This document shows positions 8,758-16,440 of a DNA stretch of 64,000 bases, piece after piece. The notes under the pieces are model-generated. The model was not told the DNA's origin, made no database searches, and saw only the letters and a program-made list of their open reading frames with translations. Location of the stretch: NCBI RefSeq assembly GCF_019802285.1, contig NZ_JAIEUJ010000001.1, positions 1-64,000 on the forward strand. Direction: 5' to 3'. Source of the stretch: Novilysobacter antarcticus. GTDB lineage: Bacteria > Pseudomonadota > Gammaproteobacteria > Xanthomonadales > Xanthomonadaceae. Each line of letters opens with the position of its first letter. Positions within the stretch are counted from its first letter, which is position 1. Both the position numbers and the translations under genes were made by a program.

Positions 8758-9159
8758 TCAGGCCGAGCTGGAAAGCCAGTCGCGCAGGTGCTGGCGCCCC
8801 GGCTCGGGCAGGTTGATGAAGCGGAATCCCGCCCAGGACTTCCCGGTCGCGCCCGCGTCCTCCTGCCACAGCAGATGCACACCGACTTCGACCTGGCCGC
8901 GTGGCTGCGCTGTGCCGGATCCGTTCGCACCCGGTTGGCTCGTGCCGGACAGGTTGAAGCGCACCTGATACAGGGCGTCATCGACCAGTGGTGTGATTGC
9001 CAACAGGAGCATGCCGGTTTCCGAGATATTGCCCAGATGACCGATGACCCGCTCGCTCATGCTGTCGATGACCTCGACGGTATCGGCCACGGGGCGGCGC
9101 CGGCGGCGGCGCGCGTCACTACCGCCTGCACCGGAAGCGCCTGAGCGGGACCCGTTCAC
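8758..9159 (-). CDS. PilZ domain protein
   Basis: The 133-residue protein carries a PilZ cyclic-di-GMP binding domain: an arginine cluster (RRRRRRPVAD) followed about 25 residues on by GNISETGMLLL, equivalent to the RxxxR and (D/N)xSxxG motifs. The C-terminal strand WAGFRFINLPEPGRQHLRDW is also typical. The GTG start at 9159 is well supported: it is preceded by AAGGAGAT and overlaps the stop of the DUF1631 gene as GTGA. A longer frame with an upstream start would run into the neighbouring gene. It probably acts with the DUF1631 protein. Confidence 0.9.
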   Translation of the reverse strand: MNGSRSGASGAGGSDARRRRRRPVADTVEVIDSMSERVIGHLGNISETGMLLLAITPLVDDALYQVRFNLSGTSQPGANGSGTAQPRGQVEVGVHLLWQEDAGATGKSWAGFRFINLPEPGRQHLRDWLSSSA

Positions 9160-11495
9160 TGCGATATCTCCTTGCCGGGAGGATTGCGGCCAAAGCTGCG
9201 CAGCTTGGCCAGCGTCGACTGCCATGCACGATCCACCAGACTGGTGTGATCATCGGCAGGCACGATCCTCGCCTCACCGATCGCGAGCAGACGGGCGATC
9301 TGGTCGAGGGTTTCCCGCCCCTGCTGGTCTTCGATGCGCTGGCCCTTGGCAGTGAGCAGAAGTACCCGTCCGGTGATCGGGCTGAACCAGGCCAGGCGAT
9401 GACGCACGCGATCACCCTGCTGGTTGATGTTGAATTCGATGGAGGTGCCGAACGCCACGCTGCGCAGGTGGACATAGCATTCCTCTTCGCGGGCGTTGCG
9501 TGGCCCGACGGGCGGCAACGGCGGTATCTCATTGGCGCCCAGCCGTGCCCGCGCCTTCAGCTTCACGGCAAGCTCGGTGCGTGATGCGGGATCGTCTCCG
9601 TCATCATTTGCCGCCACCAGCCTGCCGGCGATGGCGTCCGCCTCATCACCCTGATAGCCGACCAGGCCCAAGGCTTCGGTAACCCGCGGCTGCAGCGATT
9701 CGGGTGCCGGTTCCCCGCGGTTGGCGGCGATGATCCGGGCAGTGGCGTCGACATGCTCCCGCCACTCGGCAGACTCCTCGCCGTGCCGCAACAGGACCAG
9801 ACTGAGGACGTCCGTCCATGCCTGCTCCAACAGCGTGGTGAGAAAGCGGGGGACCGCGGTGCCGCCGATCGCATCCTTGATCGCCAGCGCGGCCTGCTGT
9901 TTCGCGCGCTCGAGTTTGTCGCGACCGCGCGCTGCTTCGACCTGTCGCCGCTGCGCCACCTCGGCCTTGCGCGCCAGCGCCTCCAGCTGACCGCTGAGCG
10001 TCTCCTGCGCGGCGGCGAACACGCCCGGGTCACCGTTGTAGTTTTCCACCACGTGGTTGACGGCTTCATGCAGCTGGTCATCCAAGCGCCGGTCGGCACC
10101 TGGATCGTTGTCGTCCAGCCATTGGGTGCCGGCCTCAGCGATCGAGTTCAGCAGCTGCCGGGCCGGGTGCTGCTTGCGTACGAAAAAGCCCCGGTCCTGC
10201 AGGGCGACACGCAGCAGCGGGACCTGCAGCCGCTCCAGCAGTGCCGCGCCGCGGGTGCCCTGGCGCAATTCACGACCGATCTCGCTGTAGAGCAAACCCA
10301 GCAGTTCGAATGTCTCGTCATCGTGGTCGGCAAGGTGGGTGGCACGACCCCGCTGCTGACGGCTCTGTTCCAGCAGTGCCTGGCGCACCTGACCGGGACT
10401 GCGGGGCATGGATGCCCCCTCCGCCGGCGCCTGCAGGCTGCTCAGAGCGGCATCGAGTTCATCGGTGGCGAGAGTGTCCTCCGACCGGAGATTGCCGCCA
10501 GACGGTCCCGCGTGTCTGGTTGCCGCCAGCAATTGCTGCAGCTGGGCCAATGCCTGCATCTCGTCGGCGGTATCCACCCGTCCACCGAGGCCGGAATCCT
10601 GACGCACAAATCCATGCGGGCCCTGCTCGCCGGGAATAGCGTGCCCGTCGGTGCGTCGTCTCCGCGGGCTCGTGGCGTCGAGGGATGAGGCGCCGCGCTC
10701 ATCATTTGGATTCAGCTCGGTGGAGCCGCCGTCGTCCTGCCCACCCTCAGAATCCGGAGCCTGGCCGCTGCGTTCGCCGTTTTCACGTCGCGTCAGGGTC
10801 GGGACAAAGGTCAGGCCGGGGAGCACATTCTCGCGATCCAGCAACGTGTTCATCGCTTCGACGAGGGGCAGGTAGCCCGCCATCATCTGCTGGTCAAACA
10901 GGCTGTACAGCTGCAGGCGCGCTTCAACATCACCGGTCACGCCGGTGCAGGCGCGCGAGAGCATGGTGGCTACAGCAGTCGGGCCAACCGGCAGGGTGGA
11001 TACGTCAAATGCCGGGCGGCCGGCGAGTACTGCCAAGCGCTGGCCAAGCAGCAGAAGTGGAAGGCCGGCGCGGGATTCGTGGCGACGCGCGATCGCGGTC
11101 AACACGTTGGCTTCAGTGACTTCGCTGTGGTCGACCAGGCGCAACCCACTGGCATCGGGGTCCATGTTCGCTGATGGCGCGGTGAGGACCGGCGCGCGCA
11201 GGTTTTCAAGCGCGGCTGCAAGCTCCGCCGAGAACGAGGCAATCAGCTTGTGACGATGCGAACGCAATGTGCCCAGTGACGCGAGATAGCCAGATTGGGC
11301 CCCTGCACTGCGTGCCTTCTCCGCCTGCCGGAACAGGTCCTGCTCCAGGGTGTCGAGCAAGCGCACCAGTTCGCGTTCCAGCTCGTCACCGGCGAGCGCC
11401 TGCAGCCGGCCGATGATGGCGCGGACACGCGCGGGGAAAGCTGCCGCGGTATTCGCCGGACGCGGCCGAGGAAGCGATGCATCTAAGTGGGACAT
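9156..11495 (-). CDS. DUF1631 family protein
   Basis: The 779-residue cytosolic protein matches the large DUF1631 family of gamma- and betaproteobacteria. It shows an N-terminal helical region with LERELVRLLDTLEQDLFR, a low-complexity acidic centre (about 230-340), helical coiled-coil stretches rich in Glu/Gln/Arg, and a conserved C-terminal beta domain beginning near FGTSIEFNINQQGDRVRHRL that resembles a PilZ-like barrel. Function is unknown. Coupling to a PilZ gene by a GTGA overlap suggests a cyclic-di-GMP output; this is inference from position. A GGGGGGAG ribosome site lies before the ATG. Confidence 0.85.
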   Translation of the reverse strand: MSHLDASLPRPRPANTAAAFPARVRAIIGRLQALAGDELERELVRLLDTLEQDLFRQAEKARSAGAQSGYLASLGTLRSHRHKLIASFSAELAAALENLRAPVLTAPSANMDPDASGLRLVDHSEVTEANVLTAIARRHESRAGLPLLLLGQRLAVLAGRPAFDVSTLPVGPTAVATMLSRACTGVTGDVEARLQLYSLFDQQMMAGYLPLVEAMNTLLDRENVLPGLTFVPTLTRRENGERSGQAPDSEGGQDDGGSTELNPNDERGASSLDATSPRRRRTDGHAIPGEQGPHGFVRQDSGLGGRVDTADEMQALAQLQQLLAATRHAGPSGGNLRSEDTLATDELDAALSSLQAPAEGASMPRSPGQVRQALLEQSRQQRGRATHLADHDDETFELLGLLYSEIGRELRQGTRGAALLERLQVPLLRVALQDRGFFVRKQHPARQLLNSIAEAGTQWLDDNDPGADRRLDDQLHEAVNHVVENYNGDPGVFAAAQETLSGQLEALARKAEVAQRRQVEAARGRDKLERAKQQAALAIKDAIGGTAVPRFLTTLLEQAWTDVLSLVLLRHGEESAEWREHVDATARIIAANRGEPAPESLQPRVTEALGLVGYQGDEADAIAGRLVAANDDGDDPASRTELAVKLKARARLGANEIPPLPPVGPRNAREEECYVHLRSVAFGTSIEFNINQQGDRVRHRLAWFSPITGRVLLLTAKGQRIEDQQGRETLDQIARLLAIGEARIVPADDHTSLVDRAWQSTLAKLRSFGRNPPGKEISQ

Positions 11496-11613
11496 GTGGG
11501 CCGGACTCCCCCCGAAGGCCGTAATTCAGCGAGCGTAACAGGACGTGGTTAACGTGGGAACTGTGACGTGCTTCCGGATGGCGGGCGCTCTTGCATGCGT
11601 GCGCACAACCCCG

Positions 11614-12786
11614 TTAGTCCGCCAGGAACAGTTCGATGACATCGTTGGTAAAGCGCCGTCCCAAGGGCGTCGGTCGGACGATGTCGCCGTCGATTACCAG
11701 CCATTGGTTCTGCACCGCCCGCTGGAGCTGCGGCTGGATTGCACTGCGCGGCACGCCGGTGCTGGCTTCAAATCCCTTCAGGCTGAAGCCGTCGACCAGG
11801 CGCAGGGCGTTGAGCATGAACTCAAACGGCCGTCGCTCGAGCGCGATGTGCTCATCGCCGCCCAGGCCGCGCTCGCTGCCAGCGGCTTCCAGGTAGGCCG
11901 TCGGGTGCTTCAGCTTCCAGCGGCGCAGGATTGACTGGTCGTGACCTGAGGTGATCTTGCCGTGCGCGCCGGCACCGATCCCGAGGTAGTCGCCGTATTT
12001 CCAGTAGTTCAGGTTGTGCACGCACTCGCGCCCCGGCTGCGCGTAGGCACTGACTTCATACTGGCGGTAACCGGCGTTGGCGAGCATCGCCTGGCTGTGC
12101 TCCTGGATGTCCCAACTGCTGTCCTCGTCGGGCAACCCGGCCGGTGGGCGGGCCGCGAAAACCGTGTTCGGCTCCAGGGTCAGCTGGTAGTGGCTCATGT
12201 GCGTGGGTTGCAGCGCGAAGGCCTGCGCCAGATCGCTTTCCGCCATCGCCAGAGTCTGTCCGGGCAGGGCGTACATAAGGTCCAGGTTGATGTTGTCGAA
12301 ACCGGCGTCCTGGGCCAGTTTCACCGCCGCCGTGGCTTCGCCGCTGTCATGGATCCGTCCCAGCCGCTGCAGGCAACCGTCGTCAAAGCTTTGCACCCCG
12401 AAACTCAGGCGGTTGATGCCGGCGTCGCGATAGCCCTTGAAGCTGCCATGCTCGACGGTTCCGGGATTGGTTTCCAGGGTGATCTCGCAGCCGGGTGCGA
12501 AACGCAGTCGCGAGCTGGCCCCCTGCAGAAAGCGGTCAATCAGCTCGCCCGGCATCAGGCTCGGAGTACCACCGCCGAAGAATACCGTTTGCACGGTTCG
12601 ACCCCAGACCAGCGGCAGGTCGAAATCCAGGTCGGCCAGCAGCGCGTCGACATAGGCGGCGAACGGCAGCTCACCGCGGCCCTGGTGGGAATTGAAATCG
12701 CAATACGGGCATTTGCGAACGCACCACGGAATGTGGACGTACAGCGACAGCGGCGGCGGGGATAGCGGGGAGGGCGACAGACTCAT
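11614..12786 (-). CDS. hemW: heme chaperone HemW (radical SAM)
   Basis: HemW is a radical-SAM protein related to HemN that binds and transfers heme rather than oxidising coproporphyrinogen. The 390-residue protein has the iron-sulfur motif CVRKCPYC (Cys 22, 26, 29), the SAM-binding FFGGGTPSLM near 69-78 and HNLNYW at 257-262, the HNxxYW signature that separates HemW from HemN. The ATG at 12786 lies 41 bp after the rdgB stop. The rph-rdgB-hemW order is common in gammaproteobacteria. Confidence 0.95.
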   Translation of the reverse strand: MSLSPSPLSPPPLSLYVHIPWCVRKCPYCDFNSHQGRGELPFAAYVDALLADLDFDLPLVWGRTVQTVFFGGGTPSLMPGELIDRFLQGASSRLRFAPGCEITLETNPGTVEHGSFKGYRDAGINRLSFGVQSFDDGCLQRLGRIHDSGEATAAVKLAQDAGFDNINLDLMYALPGQTLAMAESDLAQAFALQPTHMSHYQLTLEPNTVFAARPPAGLPDEDSSWDIQEHSQAMLANAGYRQYEVSAYAQPGRECVHNLNYWKYGDYLGIGAGAHGKITSGHDQSILRRWKLKHPTAYLEAAGSERGLGGDEHIALERRPFEFMLNALRLVDGFSLKGFEASTGVPRSAIQPQLQRAVQNQWLVIDGDIVRPTPLGRRFTNDVIELFLAD

Positions 12787-12827
12787 CCACGCATTGTCCC
12801 ACCGGCAGGCGGGCGCAGGGAAAAGTG

Positions 12828-13430
12828 CTACAGCGCGGCCAATTGCCGCTGCAGCTCGCGCAGGGCGCGGCCGCGATGACTGCATGCCGCCTTCACCGAC
12901 GGTTCCAGCTCGGCGGCGGAGATGCCGTAGGCCTCGTCCATGAACACCGGGTCGTAGCCAAACCCGCCGCTACCGCGAGGACGGTCAAGGATGCGCCCGG
13001 ACCAGTCGCCCTGGGCGATCAACGGAGATGGATCCTCCGCGTGGCGCAGCAGCACCAGCGAGCAGTGGAAGCGTGCGCCGCGCTGATCGTTCGGCACGCC
13101 TTCCAACGCGTCCAGCAGCTTGTCGATGTTGCGCACAGGATCGCTCGGGTCTCCGGCATAGCGCGCCGAATACAGTCCCGGTGCACCGCCCAGTGCGTCC
13201 ACACAAAGCCCGGAGTCATCCGCCAACGCCGGCATCCCGGTGACACGCGATGCATGGCGCGCCTTCAGCAGGGCATTTTCGACGAAGCTCAGCCCGGTCT
13301 CTTCGATGTCCTCGACGCCCAGATCGCCCTGGGCAATGAACGCGATCCCGGCGCCGGCAAACAGGCGGTTGAACTCGGCCAGCTTGCCGGCGTTGCCGCT
13401 GGCCAGGACGATCCGCGACATCGCAGTCAT
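12828..13430 (-). CDS. rdgB: RdgB/HAM1 non-canonical purine NTP pyrophosphatase
   Basis: RdgB hydrolyses dITP, ITP and XTP to monophosphates to keep deaminated purines out of DNA. The 200-residue protein has the substrate-binding LASGNAGKL at its N-terminus, ADDSGLCVDALGG with the catalytic Asp, and GGFGYDPVF near the C-terminus. Two ATGs (13430 and 13421, three codons apart) are equally plausible; neither has a strong ribosome site. It is 34 bp downstream of rph and probably in one operon with it and hemW. Confidence 0.95.
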   Translation of the reverse strand: MTAMSRIVLASGNAGKLAEFNRLFAGAGIAFIAQGDLGVEDIEETGLSFVENALLKARHASRVTGMPALADDSGLCVDALGGAPGLYSARYAGDPSDPVRNIDKLLDALEGVPNDQRGARFHCSLVLLRHAEDPSPLIAQGDWSGRILDRPRGSGGFGYDPVFMDEAYGISAAELEPSVKAACSHRGRALRELQRQLAAL

Positions 13431-13464
13431 GCCACGCCCCGATCCCGGCTGCAGCCGCGTTCGC

Positions 13465-14220
13465 TCACAACCCGAGCGCTTCACGCTGGAGGGCGACCAG
13501 TTCGGTCACGCCTTGCGCCGCCAGCGAGGTCATCGCGGCGAGCTCCTCCGCGCGGAAGGCATGCCCTTCCGCCGTTCCCTGCACCTCGATGAAGCCGCCG
13601 CCATCGTTCATCACCACGTTCATGTCGGTGTCGCAATCGCTGTCTTCGGCGTAATCCAGGTCAAGTACCGGCACTCCGCGATAGATGCCCACTGAAACCG
13701 CCGCCACCGCACCGAATATCGGACTGCGTCCCGACTTGGGCTTGACGTCGCCACGCTTGATCATCCAGTTCACCGCGTCCACCAGCGCCACGTAGGCGCC
13801 GGTGATGGCCGCGGTGCGTGTGCCGCCGTCGGCCTGAAGGACATCGCAGTCCAGGGTGATGGTGCGCTCGCCCAGCATTTTTCGGTCCACGCAGGCGCGC
13901 AGCGAGCGGCCGATCAGACGCTGGATTTCCAGCGTGCGTCCCCCCTGCTTGCCGCGGGCCGCCTCGCGATCGTTGCGGGTGTTGGTGGCGCGCGGCAGCA
14001 TGCCGTACTCGGCGGTGACCCAGCCCTCGCCCTTGCCACGCAGGAAACCGGGTACCCGGTTCTCCACGCTGGCGGTGCACAGCACCCGGGTATCGCCGAA
14101 GCTGATCAGCACCGATCCTTCGGCGTGGCGGGTGAACGCGCGTTCGATGCGGACCTCGCGCAGCTGGTCCGGAGCGCGGCCGCTGGGCCGGGAGAATTCG
14201 TTCGTACCACGTGCTGACAT
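13465..14220 (-). CDS. rph: ribonuclease PH
   Basis: RNase PH is a phosphorolytic 3' exonuclease that trims tRNA precursors. The 251-residue protein is full length (E. coli 238). Family signatures seen are [19 protein letters not shown], the RxxR-type [18 protein letters not shown] region and the [19 protein letters not shown] active-site segment. The ATG at 14220 begins [20 protein letters not shown], where similarity starts. It is divergent from yicC across about 107 bp. Confidence 0.97.
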   Translation of the reverse strand: MSARGTNEFSRPSGRAPDQLREVRIERAFTRHAEGSVLISFGDTRVLCTASVENRVPGFLRGKGEGWVTAEYGMLPRATNTRNDREAARGKQGGRTLEIQRLIGRSLRACVDRKMLGERTITLDCDVLQADGGTRTAAITGAYVALVDAVNWMIKRGDVKPKSGRSPIFGAVAAVSVGIYRGVPVLDLDYAEDSDCDTDMNVVMNDGGGFIEVQGTAEGHAFRAEELAAMTSLAAQGVTELVALQREALGL

Positions 14221-14327
14221 GCGTTGGTTGCCGTTGGAAGTTAGGGGGTTTTGGGCGGGCGAGTTTACCATTCACCCCCGAGTGCCCCTTTCGGCATCCC
14301 CTTCCACCTCACCACAAGGCACCGCCA

Positions 14328-15188
14328 ATGATCCGCAGCATGACCGCCTTCGCCAACGGCGAACGCGTCACTCCGTGGGGCACGCTGGGTTGCGAACTGC
14401 GCTCGGTCAACCACCGCTTCCTCGAGATCGGCATGCGCCTGCACGATGACCTGCGCTCGCTGGAACCGGTCCTGCGCGAGCGCATTGCCTCCCGGATCAG
14501 CCGCGGCAAGCTCGACATCAGCCTGCGGCTACGTTCTCCGGAAGGAGAAGGCGGCTTGCACACCGACCCGGCGCGGCTGCGCGAGCTGTCCGAGTTGGCG
14601 CTCCAGCTGTCCTCGCCATTCCCGGGCCTGCGGGTCGACTTCACCCAGTTGCTGCAATTCCCCGGCGTGCTGCAGGCGCCGGCGGTCGATGGCGCCGCGC
14701 TGCAGGCCGAGGCCTTGGCGCTGGTGGATGAGGTGGTGGACGAATTCATCGCAGCGCGCGAGCGAGAGGGCAGCAAGCTGGCCGCCGGCATTGCCGAGCG
14801 CGTGGATGCCATCGCAGCGATCGCCGGGCAGGTGCGCGCGTTGATGCCGGCGATCCGCCAGGGCCAGCGCACCAAACTGGAGAATCGCCTGGCCGAGCTC
14901 GCGCAGCCGGTGGACCCGGGCCGGCTGGAGCAGGAGCTGGTGATGTGGCTGCAAAAACTCGACGTGGACGAAGAACTCGACCGGCTCGATTCGCATGTCA
15001 GCGAAGCGCGCCGGGTACTCGGGCTGAGCCAGGCCGTGGGCCGGCGCCTGGACTTCCTGCTGCAGGAGTTCAACCGTGAGGCGAATACCCTGGGTTCCAA
15101 ATCCGTGGACGCGCGCAGCTCCACTGCTGCGGTCGAGCTGAAGGTCCTGATCGATCAGGTCCGCGAACAGATCCAGAACATTGAATAA
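14328..15188 (+). CDS. yicC: YicC family endoribonuclease
   Basis: The 286-residue protein matches YicC (E. coli 287), now regarded as an RNase acting on regulatory RNAs. The N-terminal MIRSMTAFANGE and SVNHRFLEIGMRLHDDLRSL, plus the C-terminal domain with DVDEELDRLDSHV and EFNREANTLGSKS, are strongly conserved. The ATG at 14328 is where similarity starts; the frame is open upstream. It lies 27 bp before gmk, and the pair is adjacent in many gammaproteobacteria. Confidence 0.96.
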   Translation: MIRSMTAFANGERVTPWGTLGCELRSVNHRFLEIGMRLHDDLRSLEPVLRERIASRISRGKLDISLRLRSPEGEGGLHTDPARLRELSELALQLSSPFPGLRVDFTQLLQFPGVLQAPAVDGAALQAEALALVDEVVDEFIAAREREGSKLAAGIAERVDAIAAIAGQVRALMPAIRQGQRTKLENRLAELAQPVDPGRLEQELVMWLQKLDVDEELDRLDSHVSEARRVLGLSQAVGRRLDFLLQEFNREANTLGSKSVDARSSTAAVELKVLIDQVREQIQNIE

Positions 15189-15215
15189 CCGCAATCCGTT
15201 GAGGACCAGCAGCCG

Positions 15216-15851
15216 ATGAGCATGCGTGGAACCCTGTTTATCGTTGCCGCGCCGTCGGGTGCGGGCAAGTCCAGCATCGTCAACGCGGTGCTGGCGCGCG
15301 ATCCCAACATCCGCCTGTCGATCTCCTTCACCTCGCGTCCCGAGCGACCACGTGAAGTGGACGGTGAGCACTACCATTTCGTCGACGAGGCCACCTTCGA
15401 GCGCATGGTGGAGGCCGGTGAGCTGTTCGAACATGCGCGGGTCCACGGCGATTGGAAGGGCACCGCACGGCAGTCGGTCGAGCCGCAACTGGCCAGCGGC
15501 AAGGACGTGCTGCTGGAGATCGACTGGCAGGGCGCGCGCCAGGTCCGCAACAAGCTGCGCGGTGCCGTCAGCGTTTTCATCCTGCCGCCGTCACGGGCCG
15601 CGCTGGAGGAGCGCATGCGCAACCGCGGCCAGGACAGTGAAGAGGTGATCGCGCGCAGGCTGGCGGCGGCACGCGAGGAGATGTCGCATTACGCGGAATT
15701 TGACTACGTCATCGTCAACGAGCACTTCGACACCGCGGTTGAGGAGATGTGCGCGATATTCACCGCCAGCCGGTTGCGTCGCGAGGCTCAGGTCGCGCGC
15801 CACGGAAAGTTGATCACCGCCTTGCTCGCCAATGAACCGGAGCACGGCTAA
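15216..15851 (+). CDS. gmk: guanylate kinase
   Basis: Gmk phosphorylates GMP to GDP with ATP. The 211-residue protein has the P-loop PSGAGKSS at 13-20, the GMP-binding SFTSRPERPREVDGEHYHFV segment and the lid helix with EERMRNRGQDSEEVIARRL. A TTGAGGA ribosome site precedes the ATG. Product of the enzyme feeds the GDP/GTP pool used by the SpoT protein encoded two genes downstream. Confidence 0.97.
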   Translation: MSMRGTLFIVAAPSGAGKSSIVNAVLARDPNIRLSISFTSRPERPREVDGEHYHFVDEATFERMVEAGELFEHARVHGDWKGTARQSVEPQLASGKDVLLEIDWQGARQVRNKLRGAVSVFILPPSRAALEERMRNRGQDSEEVIARRLAAAREEMSHYAEFDYVIVNEHFDTAVEEMCAIFTASRLRREAQVARHGKLITALLANEPEHG

Positions 15852-15874
15852 CTGCTTGATTCCCAAGCGACAAC

Positions 15875-15903
15875 TTGCTTGTGGCGCAGTGAATCGTTAC
15901 AAT
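15875..15903 (+). promoter_or_regulatory. sigma70-type promoter for rpoZ
   Basis: TTGCTT, a 17-bp spacer and TACAAT lie 50-78 bp before the rpoZ ATG, downstream of the gmk stop. This is one of the closest consensus matches in the window. Confidence 0.7.
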
Positions 15904-15952
15904 TCCGTCCCCTTTGCATCTGCATGACGGCCCGCCGGCCGCCAGGAGCCCC

Positions 15953-16252
15953 ATGGCCCGCATCACCGTAGAAGATTGCCTGGAAGTGGTGGATAACCGC
16001 TTCGAACTCGTCATGATGGCCGCCAAGCGCGCGCGTCAGCTTGCCAACGGCGTCGAGCCCAAGCTCGACAACAGCGAAGGCAATGACAAGCCGACTGTGC
16101 TGGCCCTGCGTGAGATCGCCGCCCGCGTGATCGACAGCGATTTCATCGATGCCGTCGACAAGTCCGAGCGCGAGCGCAAGGAGCGCGAGGCGCTGGAGTG
16201 GGCGGCTGCGGAAGTCGTCACCGACGAGGACCTGGCCAAGGGCGACGACTGA
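15953..16252 (+). CDS. rpoZ: RNA polymerase omega subunit
   Basis: Omega assists folding and assembly of beta' and is part of a ppGpp-binding site on RNA polymerase in proteobacteria. The 99-residue protein begins [19 protein letters not shown] and has the conserved [15 protein letters not shown] and [17 protein letters not shown] segments. CAGGAG precedes the ATG at 15953. It has its own good promoter and is followed by a terminator, so it may be expressed separately from gmk and spoT. Confidence 0.97.
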   Translation: MARITVEDCLEVVDNRFELVMMAAKRARQLANGVEPKLDNSEGNDKPTVLALREIAARVIDSDFIDAVDKSERERKEREALEWAAAEVVTDEDLAKGDD

Positions 16253-16306
16253 GCAATCCGTCGCGCCGATCCAGTCGCGTTGACTGGACCCCCGGCAGCT
16301 CCGACA

Positions 16307-16338
16307 ACGGCTCCGCTTCGGCGGGGCCGTCTGTTTTT
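16307..16338 (+). terminator. rho-independent terminator between rpoZ and spoT
   Basis: A 10-bp stem (ACGGCTCCGC with GCGGGGCCGT, one G-U pair) closes on a TTCG tetraloop and is followed by CTGTTTTT. It lies 54 bp after the rpoZ stop and 102 bp before spoT, where it could end the rpoZ message or attenuate read-through into spoT. Confidence 0.85.
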
Positions 16339-16440
16339 GCGGCATCCCGGCGCCGCCCGTCACGGCCGCGATCCACGCCACCCCGCCACGCGCCAGCACC
16401 TGCGTTGCGCTGTGATCCGTCCCCCGCGTAGATTGCCTGC

